Part shown: positions 18,030-25,744 of the stretch, one piece after another
How positions within the stretch are numbered: position 1 is the first letter of the stretch
Layout of the letters: each line of letters opens with the position of its first letter
NCBI GenBank assembly: GCA_963666825.2
Contig: OY763044.2
Span: forward strand, 4,340,001-4,404,000
Reading direction: 5' to 3'
Length of the DNA stretch: 64,000 nucleotides
Source of the DNA: Saccharicrinis sp963666825
GTDB taxonomy: Bacteria > Bacteroidota > Bacteroidia > Bacteroidales > Marinilabiliaceae
Position numbers and translations under genes: made by a program
Notes under the pieces: model-generated
Seen by the model: only the letters and a program-made list of their open reading frames with translations
Told to the model about the DNA's origin: nothing
Databases searched by the model: none

Positions 18030-18458
18030 ATGGATATAAAACAAAATTACGATTTATATTGTTTTAATTCTAAGAAATTAAAGCATAATGCTATGATTGA
18101 AGTAGATATTAAAACATATCATGGTCATATTTTCACCTGTAACAGATGTAATAAATTCCACTTTGAATTTAATCAGGTGGGAATTGACTTTGCGAAATTT
18201 GAAACTCTTATAGAATTTGGTAAATACTTGAATGACATTGATGCTGAATATATTTTAAAGCACAATGATGAAAACGGTTTTATAAGAAAGATTCATATTC
18301 CAATTTCCGGCACCTCACTAAAATTAGTTTTAGACTCAATGGACCTAACGGAATTAAGAACACTAGTTCAAACTTTTATTGAGGAATACAAAATAGAACT
18401 AAAACAAGCTGAGTTTATTAGTAAGCTTACTCATATTACAAAAGATCAACGAAACTGA
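18030..18458 (+). CDS. Small conserved-looking protein with a CxxC pair
   Basis: A 142-aa protein I cannot assign with certainty. The N-terminal part holds Cys37 and Cys40 in TCNRCNKFHFEF, a likely metal or redox site, and the C-terminal half (about 95-140) looks helical. It recalls short Bacteroidota proteins with a C-x-x-C-x-x-F start annotated only as a domain of unknown function, perhaps DUF6686. No signal peptide. It has a good promoter of its own and lies just upstream of pflB, so a role linked to anaerobic or redox state is possible but unsupported. Confidence 0.65.
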   Translation: MDIKQNYDLYCFNSKKLKHNAMIEVDIKTYHGHIFTCNRCNKFHFEFNQVGIDFAKFETLIEFGKYLNDIDAEYILKHNDENGFIRKIHIPISGTSLKLVLDSMDLTELRTLVQTFIEEYKIELKQAEFISKLTHITKDQRN

Positions 18459-18491
18459 CCCTTTTAAATATATTTAACAAATAACTTAATC

Positions 18492-18507
18492 TATGTTTTA
18501 CAACATA
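18492..18507. promoter_or_regulatory. Palindromic operator candidate 1 upstream of pflB
   Basis: TATGTT-TTAC-AACATA, a 16-bp site with perfect 6-bp arms. It differs by one base from the copy at 18536-18551. The form fits a dimeric CRP/FNR-type regulator, although it is not the E. coli FNR consensus. Confidence 0.55.
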
Positions 18508-18535
18508 TTTTCTTACTGATCACTAGGTAGATACG

Positions 18536-18551
18536 TATGTTTTATAACATA
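18536..18551. promoter_or_regulatory. Palindromic operator candidate 2 upstream of pflB
   Basis: TATGTT-TTAT-AACATA, 44 bp (about four helical turns) downstream of the first copy and centred about 70 bp before the -7 box. A partial third match, TTTATAACA, lies at 18573-18581, 32 bp further on. Confidence 0.55.
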
Positions 18552-18613
18552 TTAGATTTGTTAACTGTCACATTTATAACACATAGCAATTTTTTATTTT
18601 AAACTATAAGCAA

Positions 18614-18621
18614 TACTTTTG
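18614..18621 (+). promoter_or_regulatory. -7 element of pflB
   Basis: TACTTTTG followed by C matches TAnnTTTG, 20 nt before the pflB ATG. The expected -33 TTG is absent (T-rich only), as is common for promoters that need an activator. Confidence 0.55.
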
Positions 18622-18641
18622 CGCAAAAAGTAAACTCTACC

Positions 18642-20870
18642 ATGAATATTAAAGAATTTGTAAACGGAAATTGGAACAATTCCATTGACGTAAGGGATTT
18701 TGTGAGAAAAAATATTACCCCTTTTACAGGAACATATAGCTTTCTTGAAGGACCAACAGAAAAGACTAAAAAGCTATGGGAGATCTGTATTCAGGCCCTT
18801 AAAGAAGAAAGAGCTAATAATGGGATGCGTTCCGTTGACACAAATACAGTTTCTACTGTAGATTCTTTTTCAGCTGGGTATATTGATAAAGAAAATGAAG
18901 TAATAGTTGGTTTACAAACTGATGAGTTACTAAAAAGAGCCATGAAGCCTTATGGTGGGTTTAAAGTGGTTCAAAAAGCTTTATCAGAACATGGTTTAAA
19001 ACCTTCTGCAATTGTAACCGAAGCTTTTGAAAAGTATACAAAAACTCATAACGATGGAGTTTTTGATGTCTACACTGATGAAATTAGAAAATTCAGATCT
19101 CTTGGATTTCTTACAGGTTTACCAGACAATTATGCCCGAGGCAGAATTATTGGAGACTACAGAAGAGTTGCTTTATACGGAATTAACCGAATAATAGAAT
19201 CTAAAAAAGAAGATTTAAAAAACATAACAGGACCTATGTCTGATGAAACAATCAGACTTAGAGAAGAAGTAGCAGAACAAATCAAGGCTCTTTACCAAAT
19301 GATTGAAATGGGTAAGAAATACGACCTTGATTTATCACGTCCTGCTCAAACTGGTAAAGAAGCCGTTCAATGGACTTATATGGCCTATCTTGCTGCAGTA
19401 AAAGAACAGGATGGTGCAGCAATGTCATTAGGAAGTGTTTCTTCATTCCTTGATATATATATTGAAAGAGATCTTCAAGCTGGTATTATTACTGAACAGG
19501 AAGCTCAGGAATATATTGACCATTTTGTAATGAAGCTTCGTATGGTTCGTCATTTAAGAATGGAGGCCTACGAACAAATTTTTGCTGGCGATCCTACATG
19601 GGTTACAGAAAGCATTGGTGGTATGCTGGTTGATGGTCGAAGCAAAGTGACTAAAACTTCTTTCCGCTTTTTAAATACACTTTACAATTTAGGACCGTCT
19701 CCAGAGCCAAATATCACAATTCTTTGGAGTAATAATTTACCTCAAGGTTTTAAAGATTACTGTGCTAAAGTTTCTATTGATACTTCTTCTATCCAGTATG
19801 AAAATGATGATCTAATGCGTTGTCATCGCGACAGTGATGATTATGGAATTGCTTGTTGCGTATCATTTCAGGAGTTAGGAAAGCATATCCAGTTTTTTGG
19901 AGCACGTACTAATTTAGCCAAAACACTTCTTCTTGCATTAAACTCCGGTCGTTGTGAGAACACTGGAACTCAAATGGTAGATGGAATACCATCAATGGCC
20001 AATGATGAGTATCTGGATTACGATAAAGTAATGGATAATTTTAAAATTGCCATGAAAGAAGTAGCTCGTGTATATAATGAATCAATGAATATTATTCATT
20101 ACATGCACGACAAATATTATTATGAGAAAGCACAAATGGCATTAATTGATACTAATCCCAGAATAAACCTTGCTTATGGTATTGCAGGATTATCAATTGT
20201 TGCCGATTCTCTATCTGCAATTAAGCACGCTAAAGTTAAACCAATCAGAAACGAAGACGGATTAACTGTAGACTTTAATATTGAAGGCGATTTCCCTAAA
20301 TACGGAAATGACGATGACAGGGTAGATTTAATTGCTCGTGATTTAGTGAGTCATTTTAGTAATGAATTAAATGCTCTACCGGTATATAAAAATGCCAACC
20401 CAACATTATCTGTATTAACAATTACATCAAATGTTGTGTATGGTAAAAAAACAGGAGCTACTCCTGATGGAAGAGCAAAAGGAATTCCATTTGCACCGGG
20501 TGCAAACCCTATGCACGGTAGAGATACACATGGAGCTATTGCATCATTAAACTCAGTGGCTAAAATCGACTATAAAGATTCTCAGGATGGTATTTCAAAT
20601 ACATTCTCAATTGTACCAAAATCACTAGGTTCAAATGAAGAAGAGAGAATCAATAACCTTGTTGCTGCATTAGATGGATATTTCATGAAAAATGCACAAC
20701 ACTTGAACGTAAATGTTCTAAACAGGGAGTTACTAAAAGATGCAATGGAAAATCCTGAAAACTATCCACAATTAACAATCAGAGTATCTGGATATGCAGT
20801 TAACTTTATTAGATTAAGCAGAGAACAACAGCAGGAAGTATTGTCAAGATCTTTCCATGACTCAATGTAA
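18642..20870 (+). CDS. pflB: Formate C-acetyltransferase (pyruvate formate-lyase)
   Basis: Splits pyruvate with CoA into acetyl-CoA and formate during anaerobic growth. A 742-aa glycyl-radical enzyme. Adjacent Cys405-Cys406 in GIACCVS are the catalytic cysteines and Gly717 in RVSGYAV is the radical site, with the family end VLSRSFHDSM. This is a canonical PFL; the double cysteine sets it apart from glycerol dehydratase-like relatives. It is followed by its activase and a formate channel. Its upstream region carries two palindromes and a promoter without a -33 element, suggesting activator control. Confidence 0.97.
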   Translation: MNIKEFVNGNWNNSIDVRDFVRKNITPFTGTYSFLEGPTEKTKKLWEICIQALKEERANNGMRSVDTNTVSTVDSFSAGYIDKENEVIVGLQTDELLKRAMKPYGGFKVVQKALSEHGLKPSAIVTEAFEKYTKTHNDGVFDVYTDEIRKFRSLGFLTGLPDNYARGRIIGDYRRVALYGINRIIESKKEDLKNITGPMSDETIRLREEVAEQIKALYQMIEMGKKYDLDLSRPAQTGKEAVQWTYMAYLAAVKEQDGAAMSLGSVSSFLDIYIERDLQAGIITEQEAQEYIDHFVMKLRMVRHLRMEAYEQIFAGDPTWVTESIGGMLVDGRSKVTKTSFRFLNTLYNLGPSPEPNITILWSNNLPQGFKDYCAKVSIDTSSIQYENDDLMRCHRDSDDYGIACCVSFQELGKHIQFFGARTNLAKTLLLALNSGRCENTGTQMVDGIPSMANDEYLDYDKVMDNFKIAMKEVARVYNESMNIIHYMHDKYYYEKAQMALIDTNPRINLAYGIAGLSIVADSLSAIKHAKVKPIRNEDGLTVDFNIEGDFPKYGNDDDRVDLIARDLVSHFSNELNALPVYKNANPTLSVLTITSNVVYGKKTGATPDGRAKGIPFAPGANPMHGRDTHGAIASLNSVAKIDYKDSQDGISNTFSIVPKSLGSNEEERINNLVAALDGYFMKNAQHLNVNVLNRELLKDAMENPENYPQLTIRVSGYAVNFIRLSREQQQEVLSRSFHDSM

Positions 20871-20890
20871 AACTAGAAATTATTAGAATA

Positions 20891-21048
20891 TAGACATGAG
20901 ATAAGAGACTATTTAAATGATGTTTTTTCTTTTCATTTCTTCTTTATTCTAATAATCACAATGATATTTAATAAAACACAAAAAACAAAAGTAGAACTCT
21001 CTACTTTTGTTTTTTTCTATTATCTAATGTCTTTTATCTCATATCTTA
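20891..21048 (+). repeat. Heptad-phased inverted-repeat element before pflA
   Basis: A left arm at 20891-20909 matches the inverse of 21029-21047 at 16 of 19 positions. In the right arm TCT starts at 21016, 21023, 21030, 21037 and 21044, exactly 7 bp apart, and the next TCT is 8 bp on, inside the pflA coding sequence. The pflB terminator sits between the arms. Confidence 0.6.
20985..21016 (+). terminator. Strong terminator between pflB and pflA
   Basis: ACAAAAGTAGA (20985-20995) pairs perfectly with TCTACTTTTGT (21000-21010), loop ACTC, followed by a T tract to 21016. It lies only 32 nt before pflA, so pflA is expressed by read-through or from a promoter overlapping this hairpin. Confidence 0.85.
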
Positions 21049-21789
21049 ATGTCTGATATATTAAAAGTTCACTCCATAGAGTCATTTGGAACTCATGATG
21101 GTCCGGGAATCAGAATGGTTATCTTTTTACAAGGATGTAATTTGAAATGCCTGTATTGTCATAATCCTGATACGATACCCAATAAGTCTGGACTTGAATA
21201 CAGCATAGACGATCTGGTTAAAAGAGCTGAAAATATGAAACCCTATTTTGGCAAATTAGGAGGAGTAACTGTTTCAGGAGGAGAACCTTTATTACAAAGC
21301 AAAGCATTATTAGCCTTATTTAAAGCATTAAAAGAAAAAGAGATCCATACAAATATTGACACAAATGGTTCTGTTTTTAATGCGAATGTAAAGGATCTTT
21401 TAGATCATTATGCTGACCTTGTAATGATTGACATCAAGCATACTAATGAAGATGGATTTCATTATTTAACAGGAGCTAAAAACCTGGCTAAAAATATGGA
21501 AATTATAGAGCATCGCGAAAATTCAAAAAAGCCGTTCTGGTTACGCTATGTTTTAATTCCTGGAATAACTGATGATCCTGAACAACTGAAACTACTGGGT
21601 AAAACTTTTAAGCGCTTTAACTACCTGGAAAAAATAGAAATTCAACCCTATCATAAATTAGGAACTCATAAGTGGGAAGCATTAGGTGAAGAGTATAAAT
21701 TAAATCATGCAGTTGAAAATACTCCAGAGCAGCTGGAAAAAGTAAAATCTATACTGACACCCTATTTTAAAGAAGTAAAAATCAATTAG
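21049..21789 (+). CDS. pflA: Pyruvate formate-lyase activating enzyme
   Basis: A 246-aa radical-SAM protein that makes the glycyl radical on PflB. The cluster motif CNLKCLYC gives Cys30, Cys34 and Cys37; TVSGGEPLLQ is the SAM-binding GGE motif. FGTHDGPGIRMVIFLQGC at the N-terminus is the activase signature. Length is normal. It follows pflB but behind a strong terminator, so it is probably expressed at a lower level, as suits a catalytic activator. Confidence 0.95.
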   Translation: MSDILKVHSIESFGTHDGPGIRMVIFLQGCNLKCLYCHNPDTIPNKSGLEYSIDDLVKRAENMKPYFGKLGGVTVSGGEPLLQSKALLALFKALKEKEIHTNIDTNGSVFNANVKDLLDHYADLVMIDIKHTNEDGFHYLTGAKNLAKNMEIIEHRENSKKPFWLRYVLIPGITDDPEQLKLLGKTFKRFNYLEKIEIQPYHKLGTHKWEALGEEYKLNHAVENTPEQLEKVKSILTPYFKEVKIN

Positions 21790-21853
21790 TCACACAATGG
21801 CAACAAATTAAAGTCGCAGCCTTTAATACACAAAACATAAATAATTTACAATT

Positions 21854-21914
21854 TTAGAGATAATAAAAACACCATGTCTTAGATCTATTATCTCTAATCT
21901 AATAATCTAAAAAC
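21854..21914 (+). repeat. Heptad-phased inverted-repeat element before focA
   Basis: TTAGAGATAATA (21854-21865) is an exact inverse of TATTATCTCTAA (21886-21897). TCT starts at 21877, 21884, 21891 and 21898 (7 bp apart), then 21906 (8 bp), and the ATG is at 21915. The final 8-bp step and 9-nt distance to the ATG equal those before kdnA. Confidence 0.65.
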
Positions 21915-22703
21915 ATGAGCTTATTTACACCTCCTGAAATCATTAAAATTGCAGGTCAGTCTGCAATGCAAAAAGATAAATATTCCGTTAAAAAAATATT
22001 GACTTTAGCATTTATGGCAGGAGCCTATATTGCATTTGGAGGTCTTCTTTCTATTTTATTGGCCGGAGGTATGCCTGAAATTACAGCTAAAAATCCAGGC
22101 ATCACTAAATTTGTTTTTGGTGCGGCCTTCCCTGTTGGACTGATGATGGTTGTTATGGCAGGTGCAGAGCTTTTTACTGGCAACAATGCCTATTTTATGC
22201 CTAATGTATTAAGCAAAAAGCAAAAATGGACAGCACCTCTGCGAAACTGGAGTTTAGTTTACATTGGAAATTTCTTCGGAGCTATATTTGTTGCTTATTT
22301 TCTGACTCACTTGACTCAAGTTGTAGGCACTGAACCCTGGACCAAGACTATATACAGCATTGCAGAAGCAAAAACTTCAAATCCATTTTATAAAACTTTC
22401 TTAAAAGGAATTGGAGCAAATTGGTTAGTTTGCCTTGCTCTATGGATGGGAATGTCGGCACAACATACCAGTGGCAAAATATTAGGCATTTGGTGGCCGG
22501 TAATGACATTTGTAGCTTTAGGTTTTGAACACTCTATAGCCAATATGTTCTTTATTCCACTGGCAATTTTTGAAGGCGCTAATATTTCATGGACCTCATT
22601 TATTATCGACAATTTAATTCCTGCTACACTTGGGAATATAGTTGGTGGAGCATTTTTTGTAGGCACATTGTACTGGTATGCTTATGAAAAATTATCCTCA
22701 TAA
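21915..22703 (+). CDS. focA: Formate/nitrite-family channel, FocA-like
   Basis: A 262-aa inner-membrane channel of the FNT family with six membrane segments. GAELFTGNN is the first family signature, and GFEHSIANMFFIP holds the central pore histidine with the second signature. It would carry formate out of (or into) the cell with a proton. Placement directly after pflB and pflA favours formate over nitrite. The gap before it carries a heptad-phased repeat. Confidence 0.92.
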   Translation: MSLFTPPEIIKIAGQSAMQKDKYSVKKILTLAFMAGAYIAFGGLLSILLAGGMPEITAKNPGITKFVFGAAFPVGLMMVVMAGAELFTGNNAYFMPNVLSKKQKWTAPLRNWSLVYIGNFFGAIFVAYFLTHLTQVVGTEPWTKTIYSIAEAKTSNPFYKTFLKGIGANWLVCLALWMGMSAQHTSGKILGIWWPVMTFVALGFEHSIANMFFIPLAIFEGANISWTSFIIDNLIPATLGNIVGGAFFVGTLYWYAYEKLSS

Positions 22704-22725
22704 ACCCATAGCGCTTTTAAATTTC

Positions 22726-22808
22726 AGGTATAAAGAAGCTTAAAAAACAGAAAAGTATTCTTATACCTATATCGTACAAACCAAAATTTCCTATTTTTAC
22801 AGGAAATT
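22726..22808 (+). promoter_or_regulatory. Two inverted repeats between focA and the lactate dehydrogenase-like gene
   Basis: AGGTATAAAGAA (22726-22737) pairs with TTCTTATACCT (22758-22768) with one bulge. AATTTCCT (22785-22792) and AGGAAATT (22801-22808) form a perfect 8-bp inverted repeat that ends eight bases before the next ATG. The second contains TATTTTTA, one base from a -7 box, so it may be an operator over the promoter or a hairpin at the start of the message. Confidence 0.45.
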
Positions 22809-22816
22809 CTATTTCA

Positions 22817-25744
22817 ATGAACAACGCTGATATACAATCTTCACTCGACCAATTATCAACCCTCTTAAAAGGAGATGTTTCATATGACAAAACATATTTA
22901 GCACAATATGCTACTGATGCATCTGCTTATAGAGAAAAACCGATAGGTGTTGTTTGGCCTCGTGATATTGCAGATTTAGATCTAATTGTTGAGTTCGCTC
23001 ACAAAAATAAAATTGCAATAATACCAAGAGGTGCAGGTACATCATTGGCCGGGCAGGTTGTAGGTAATGATTTAGTGGTTAACACCTCTAAATACATGAA
23101 CCGTATCATTGAATTAAACACTGAAGAAAACTGGGTTATAGTTGAGCCCGGTGTTGTTCTTGATGAACTTAATAAATACCTTGAACCTCACGGTTTATTT
23201 TTTGGCCCTGAGACATCCACTTCAAGCAGATGTACCATTGGAGGTATGGTTGGTAACAACTCCTGTGGATCTCACTCGCTTATTTATGGTAGTACACGCG
23301 ATCATTTATTAGAAGTACATGGATATCTAGGTAATGGTGATGATGTTTCTTTTAAGGCTCTGGATAAAAGTGAGTATCGATTAAAATGCAAATTAGACTC
23401 ACTAGAGGGTGACATCTATCGTGAAGTTGATGAGATTCTAGGCAACGCTGAACACATTAAAGAAATTCACAAAGAATATCCTCATAAAGATATTAAAAGA
23501 AGAAATACAGGGTATGCTCTTGATATCCTGGCAAACATGCAGCCATTTAGCGAGAATGGTGAATCTTTTAATATGAGTAAACTTATTGCCGGATCAGAAG
23601 GTACTTTAATGGTTATTAGTAAGATTAAACTCAATCTTGTACCTGTTCCGCCAAAGCATAAAGCATTACTCTGTGCTCACTTTAAAACCCTAAAGGAATC
23701 ACTTGAAGCGAATATTCTTGCATTAAATCACAAACCAAGAGCAATAGAATTAATTGATGATAAAATTATTGATCTTGCAGGTAAAAGTGCAGCTCAACAA
23801 AGCAACCGCTTTTTTATTACAGGTAAACCTGAAGGCATTCTAGTTATTGAATTTGCGGAGGAGGATGAGAATGTTCTGAATGAAAAGATTGAAAAACTCA
23901 TAGCTGACTTTGAAAAAAATGAAATGGGTTTTGCCTTTCCTGTTGTTGATGCTAAAAATATCAATCGAGTTTGGGCATTAAGAAAAGCCGGTCTGGGTGT
24001 ATTATCAAATATGAAGGGAGATGATCTTCCTGTGGCTGTAATTGAAGATACAGCTCTACACCCTAAAGATTTACCTGCTTACGCCAATGATATTAAAGAT
24101 CTTTTAGCTTCCTTCAATAAGGATTGTGTTTTTTATGCTCACGTTGGAACCGGAGAACTGCATCTTCGTCCGGTTTTAAACCTGAAAGATCCGCAAGATG
24201 TTATTCTTTTTAGAAAAATAGCTAAGGAAACGGCTTTTCTTGTAAAGAAATATAATGGCTCACTAAGTGGCGAACATGGTGACGGTCGATTAAGAGGAGA
24301 GTTTATTCCATTCATGGTAGGCGATATAAATTATAAGCTGTTACTAAGAATAAAAAAAGCTTTTGACCCGGAAAACCTTCTAAATCCGGATAAGATAGTA
24401 AACACTCCACCGATGAACACCTCTTTGAGGTATAGACTTCCTAACACTGAAAAAGTTTTCAGAACTGTTTTTAATTGGGATGACACTGAAGGAATTGTAA
24501 GAGCTACTGAAAAATGTTCAGGCTCAGGAGACTGCTTAAAATCAGAAATCATTGGAGGCACTATGTGTCCTAGTTACATGGCATCTCGTGATGAAAAATT
24601 ATCAACAAGAGGACGAGCTAATGTATTACGTGAATATTTTACAGGCACACTAGATGCTGATAATTTATACCTTGAAGAAGTATACGATGTTTTAAGCATG
24701 TGTTTATCATGTAAGGCTTGTAAATCAGAATGCCCTTCAGGGGTAGATATAGCAAAGCTAAAAGCAGAGTTCTTACAACATTATTACAACCAAAAAGGGA
24801 CACCAACAAGCGCTTTAACAGTTGGTTACTCACCAGCTATCAACAGACTATTTTCATACACACCCTGGATCTACAATTTTGCAGTAGGGACTCCTGGTCT
24901 AAATTCTTTGTTGAAGAATATGCTGGGTTTCACTACAAAACGAGACCTTCCTATGATGTCAAACAGAACATTAAAAACATGGGCTAAATGGCATAAGAAG
25001 GCAGCAGCTAAACACAGAACAGTTTATCTTTTTGCAGATGAGTTCACAAACTATCTTGAAAGTGATTTAGGTATTAAGACGATACTTTTGCTAGAAAAAC
25101 TGGGATACAGAGTGGTAGTTCCTCAGCATGTACATAGTGGAAGAACTTATATTTCGAAAGGACTATTGAAAAAGGCCAGACGAATAGCGAATAAAAACGT
25201 TGAACTTTTATCGCCAATGATTTCATCATTAAGTCCATTAGTTGGGATAGAACCTTCGGGTGTACTTACTTTTAGAGATGAGTATATAAATCTGGTTAAG
25301 GAAGAATTAAAAGATGACGCTCAGAAAATCAAAAGAAACACTTTTACAATTGAAGAGTTTCTGGCAAATGAAATGAATAAAGGACGTATTAGCAGGGATA
25401 GCTTTACCAAAGAAACAAAGGAAATCAAGTTTCATGGCCATTGCTATCAGAAAGCACTTTCTTCAACTAAATACGTTCAACAAGTACTTTCATTTCCTGA
25501 AAACTACAGTGCTATTGAGATTGATTCAGGATGTTGTGGAATGGCTGGCTCCTTTGGATATGAAAAGAAATCATATAATCTTTCAATGAAGATTGCCGAG
25601 ATTAAATTACTTCCAGAAGTAAGAAAGACTGAAGCATCTACATTAATTGCTGCATCAGGAACATCTTGCAGACATCAAATTAAAGATGGTACCGGAAGAG
25701 ATGCTCAACATCCAATTGAAATATTATATGAAGCATTGATTTAA
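22817..25744 (+). CDS. FAD/Fe-S D-lactate dehydrogenase-like oxidoreductase
   Basis: A 975-aa fusion of a FAD-linked oxidase and an iron-sulfur/heterodisulfide-reductase-like module. The FAD (PCMH) domain starts with IIPRGAGTSLAGQ; SGEHGDGRLRGEF closes the oxidase part. Two [4Fe-4S] motifs follow near residues 565 and 628 (CLSCKACKSECPSG), and a CCG domain with GCCGMAGSFGYE lies near 905. Relatives oxidise D-lactate, D-2-hydroxyglutarate or glycolate and pass electrons to the respiratory chain. Next to pfl genes, D-lactate is the most likely substrate. The last four bases overlap the convergent neighbour. Confidence 0.87.
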   Translation: MNNADIQSSLDQLSTLLKGDVSYDKTYLAQYATDASAYREKPIGVVWPRDIADLDLIVEFAHKNKIAIIPRGAGTSLAGQVVGNDLVVNTSKYMNRIIELNTEENWVIVEPGVVLDELNKYLEPHGLFFGPETSTSSRCTIGGMVGNNSCGSHSLIYGSTRDHLLEVHGYLGNGDDVSFKALDKSEYRLKCKLDSLEGDIYREVDEILGNAEHIKEIHKEYPHKDIKRRNTGYALDILANMQPFSENGESFNMSKLIAGSEGTLMVISKIKLNLVPVPPKHKALLCAHFKTLKESLEANILALNHKPRAIELIDDKIIDLAGKSAAQQSNRFFITGKPEGILVIEFAEEDENVLNEKIEKLIADFEKNEMGFAFPVVDAKNINRVWALRKAGLGVLSNMKGDDLPVAVIEDTALHPKDLPAYANDIKDLLASFNKDCVFYAHVGTGELHLRPVLNLKDPQDVILFRKIAKETAFLVKKYNGSLSGEHGDGRLRGEFIPFMVGDINYKLLLRIKKAFDPENLLNPDKIVNTPPMNTSLRYRLPNTEKVFRTVFNWDDTEGIVRATEKCSGSGDCLKSEIIGGTMCPSYMASRDEKLSTRGRANVLREYFTGTLDADNLYLEEVYDVLSMCLSCKACKSECPSGVDIAKLKAEFLQHYYNQKGTPTSALTVGYSPAINRLFSYTPWIYNFAVGTPGLNSLLKNMLGFTTKRDLPMMSNRTLKTWAKWHKKAAAKHRTVYLFADEFTNYLESDLGIKTILLLEKLGYRVVVPQHVHSGRTYISKGLLKKARRIANKNVELLSPMISSLSPLVGIEPSGVLTFRDEYINLVKEELKDDAQKIKRNTFTIEEFLANEMNKGRISRDSFTKETKEIKFHGHCYQKALSSTKYVQQVLSFPENYSAIEIDSGCCGMAGSFGYEKKSYNLSMKIAEIKLLPEVRKTEASTLIAASGTSCRHQIKDGTGRDAQHPIEILYEALI

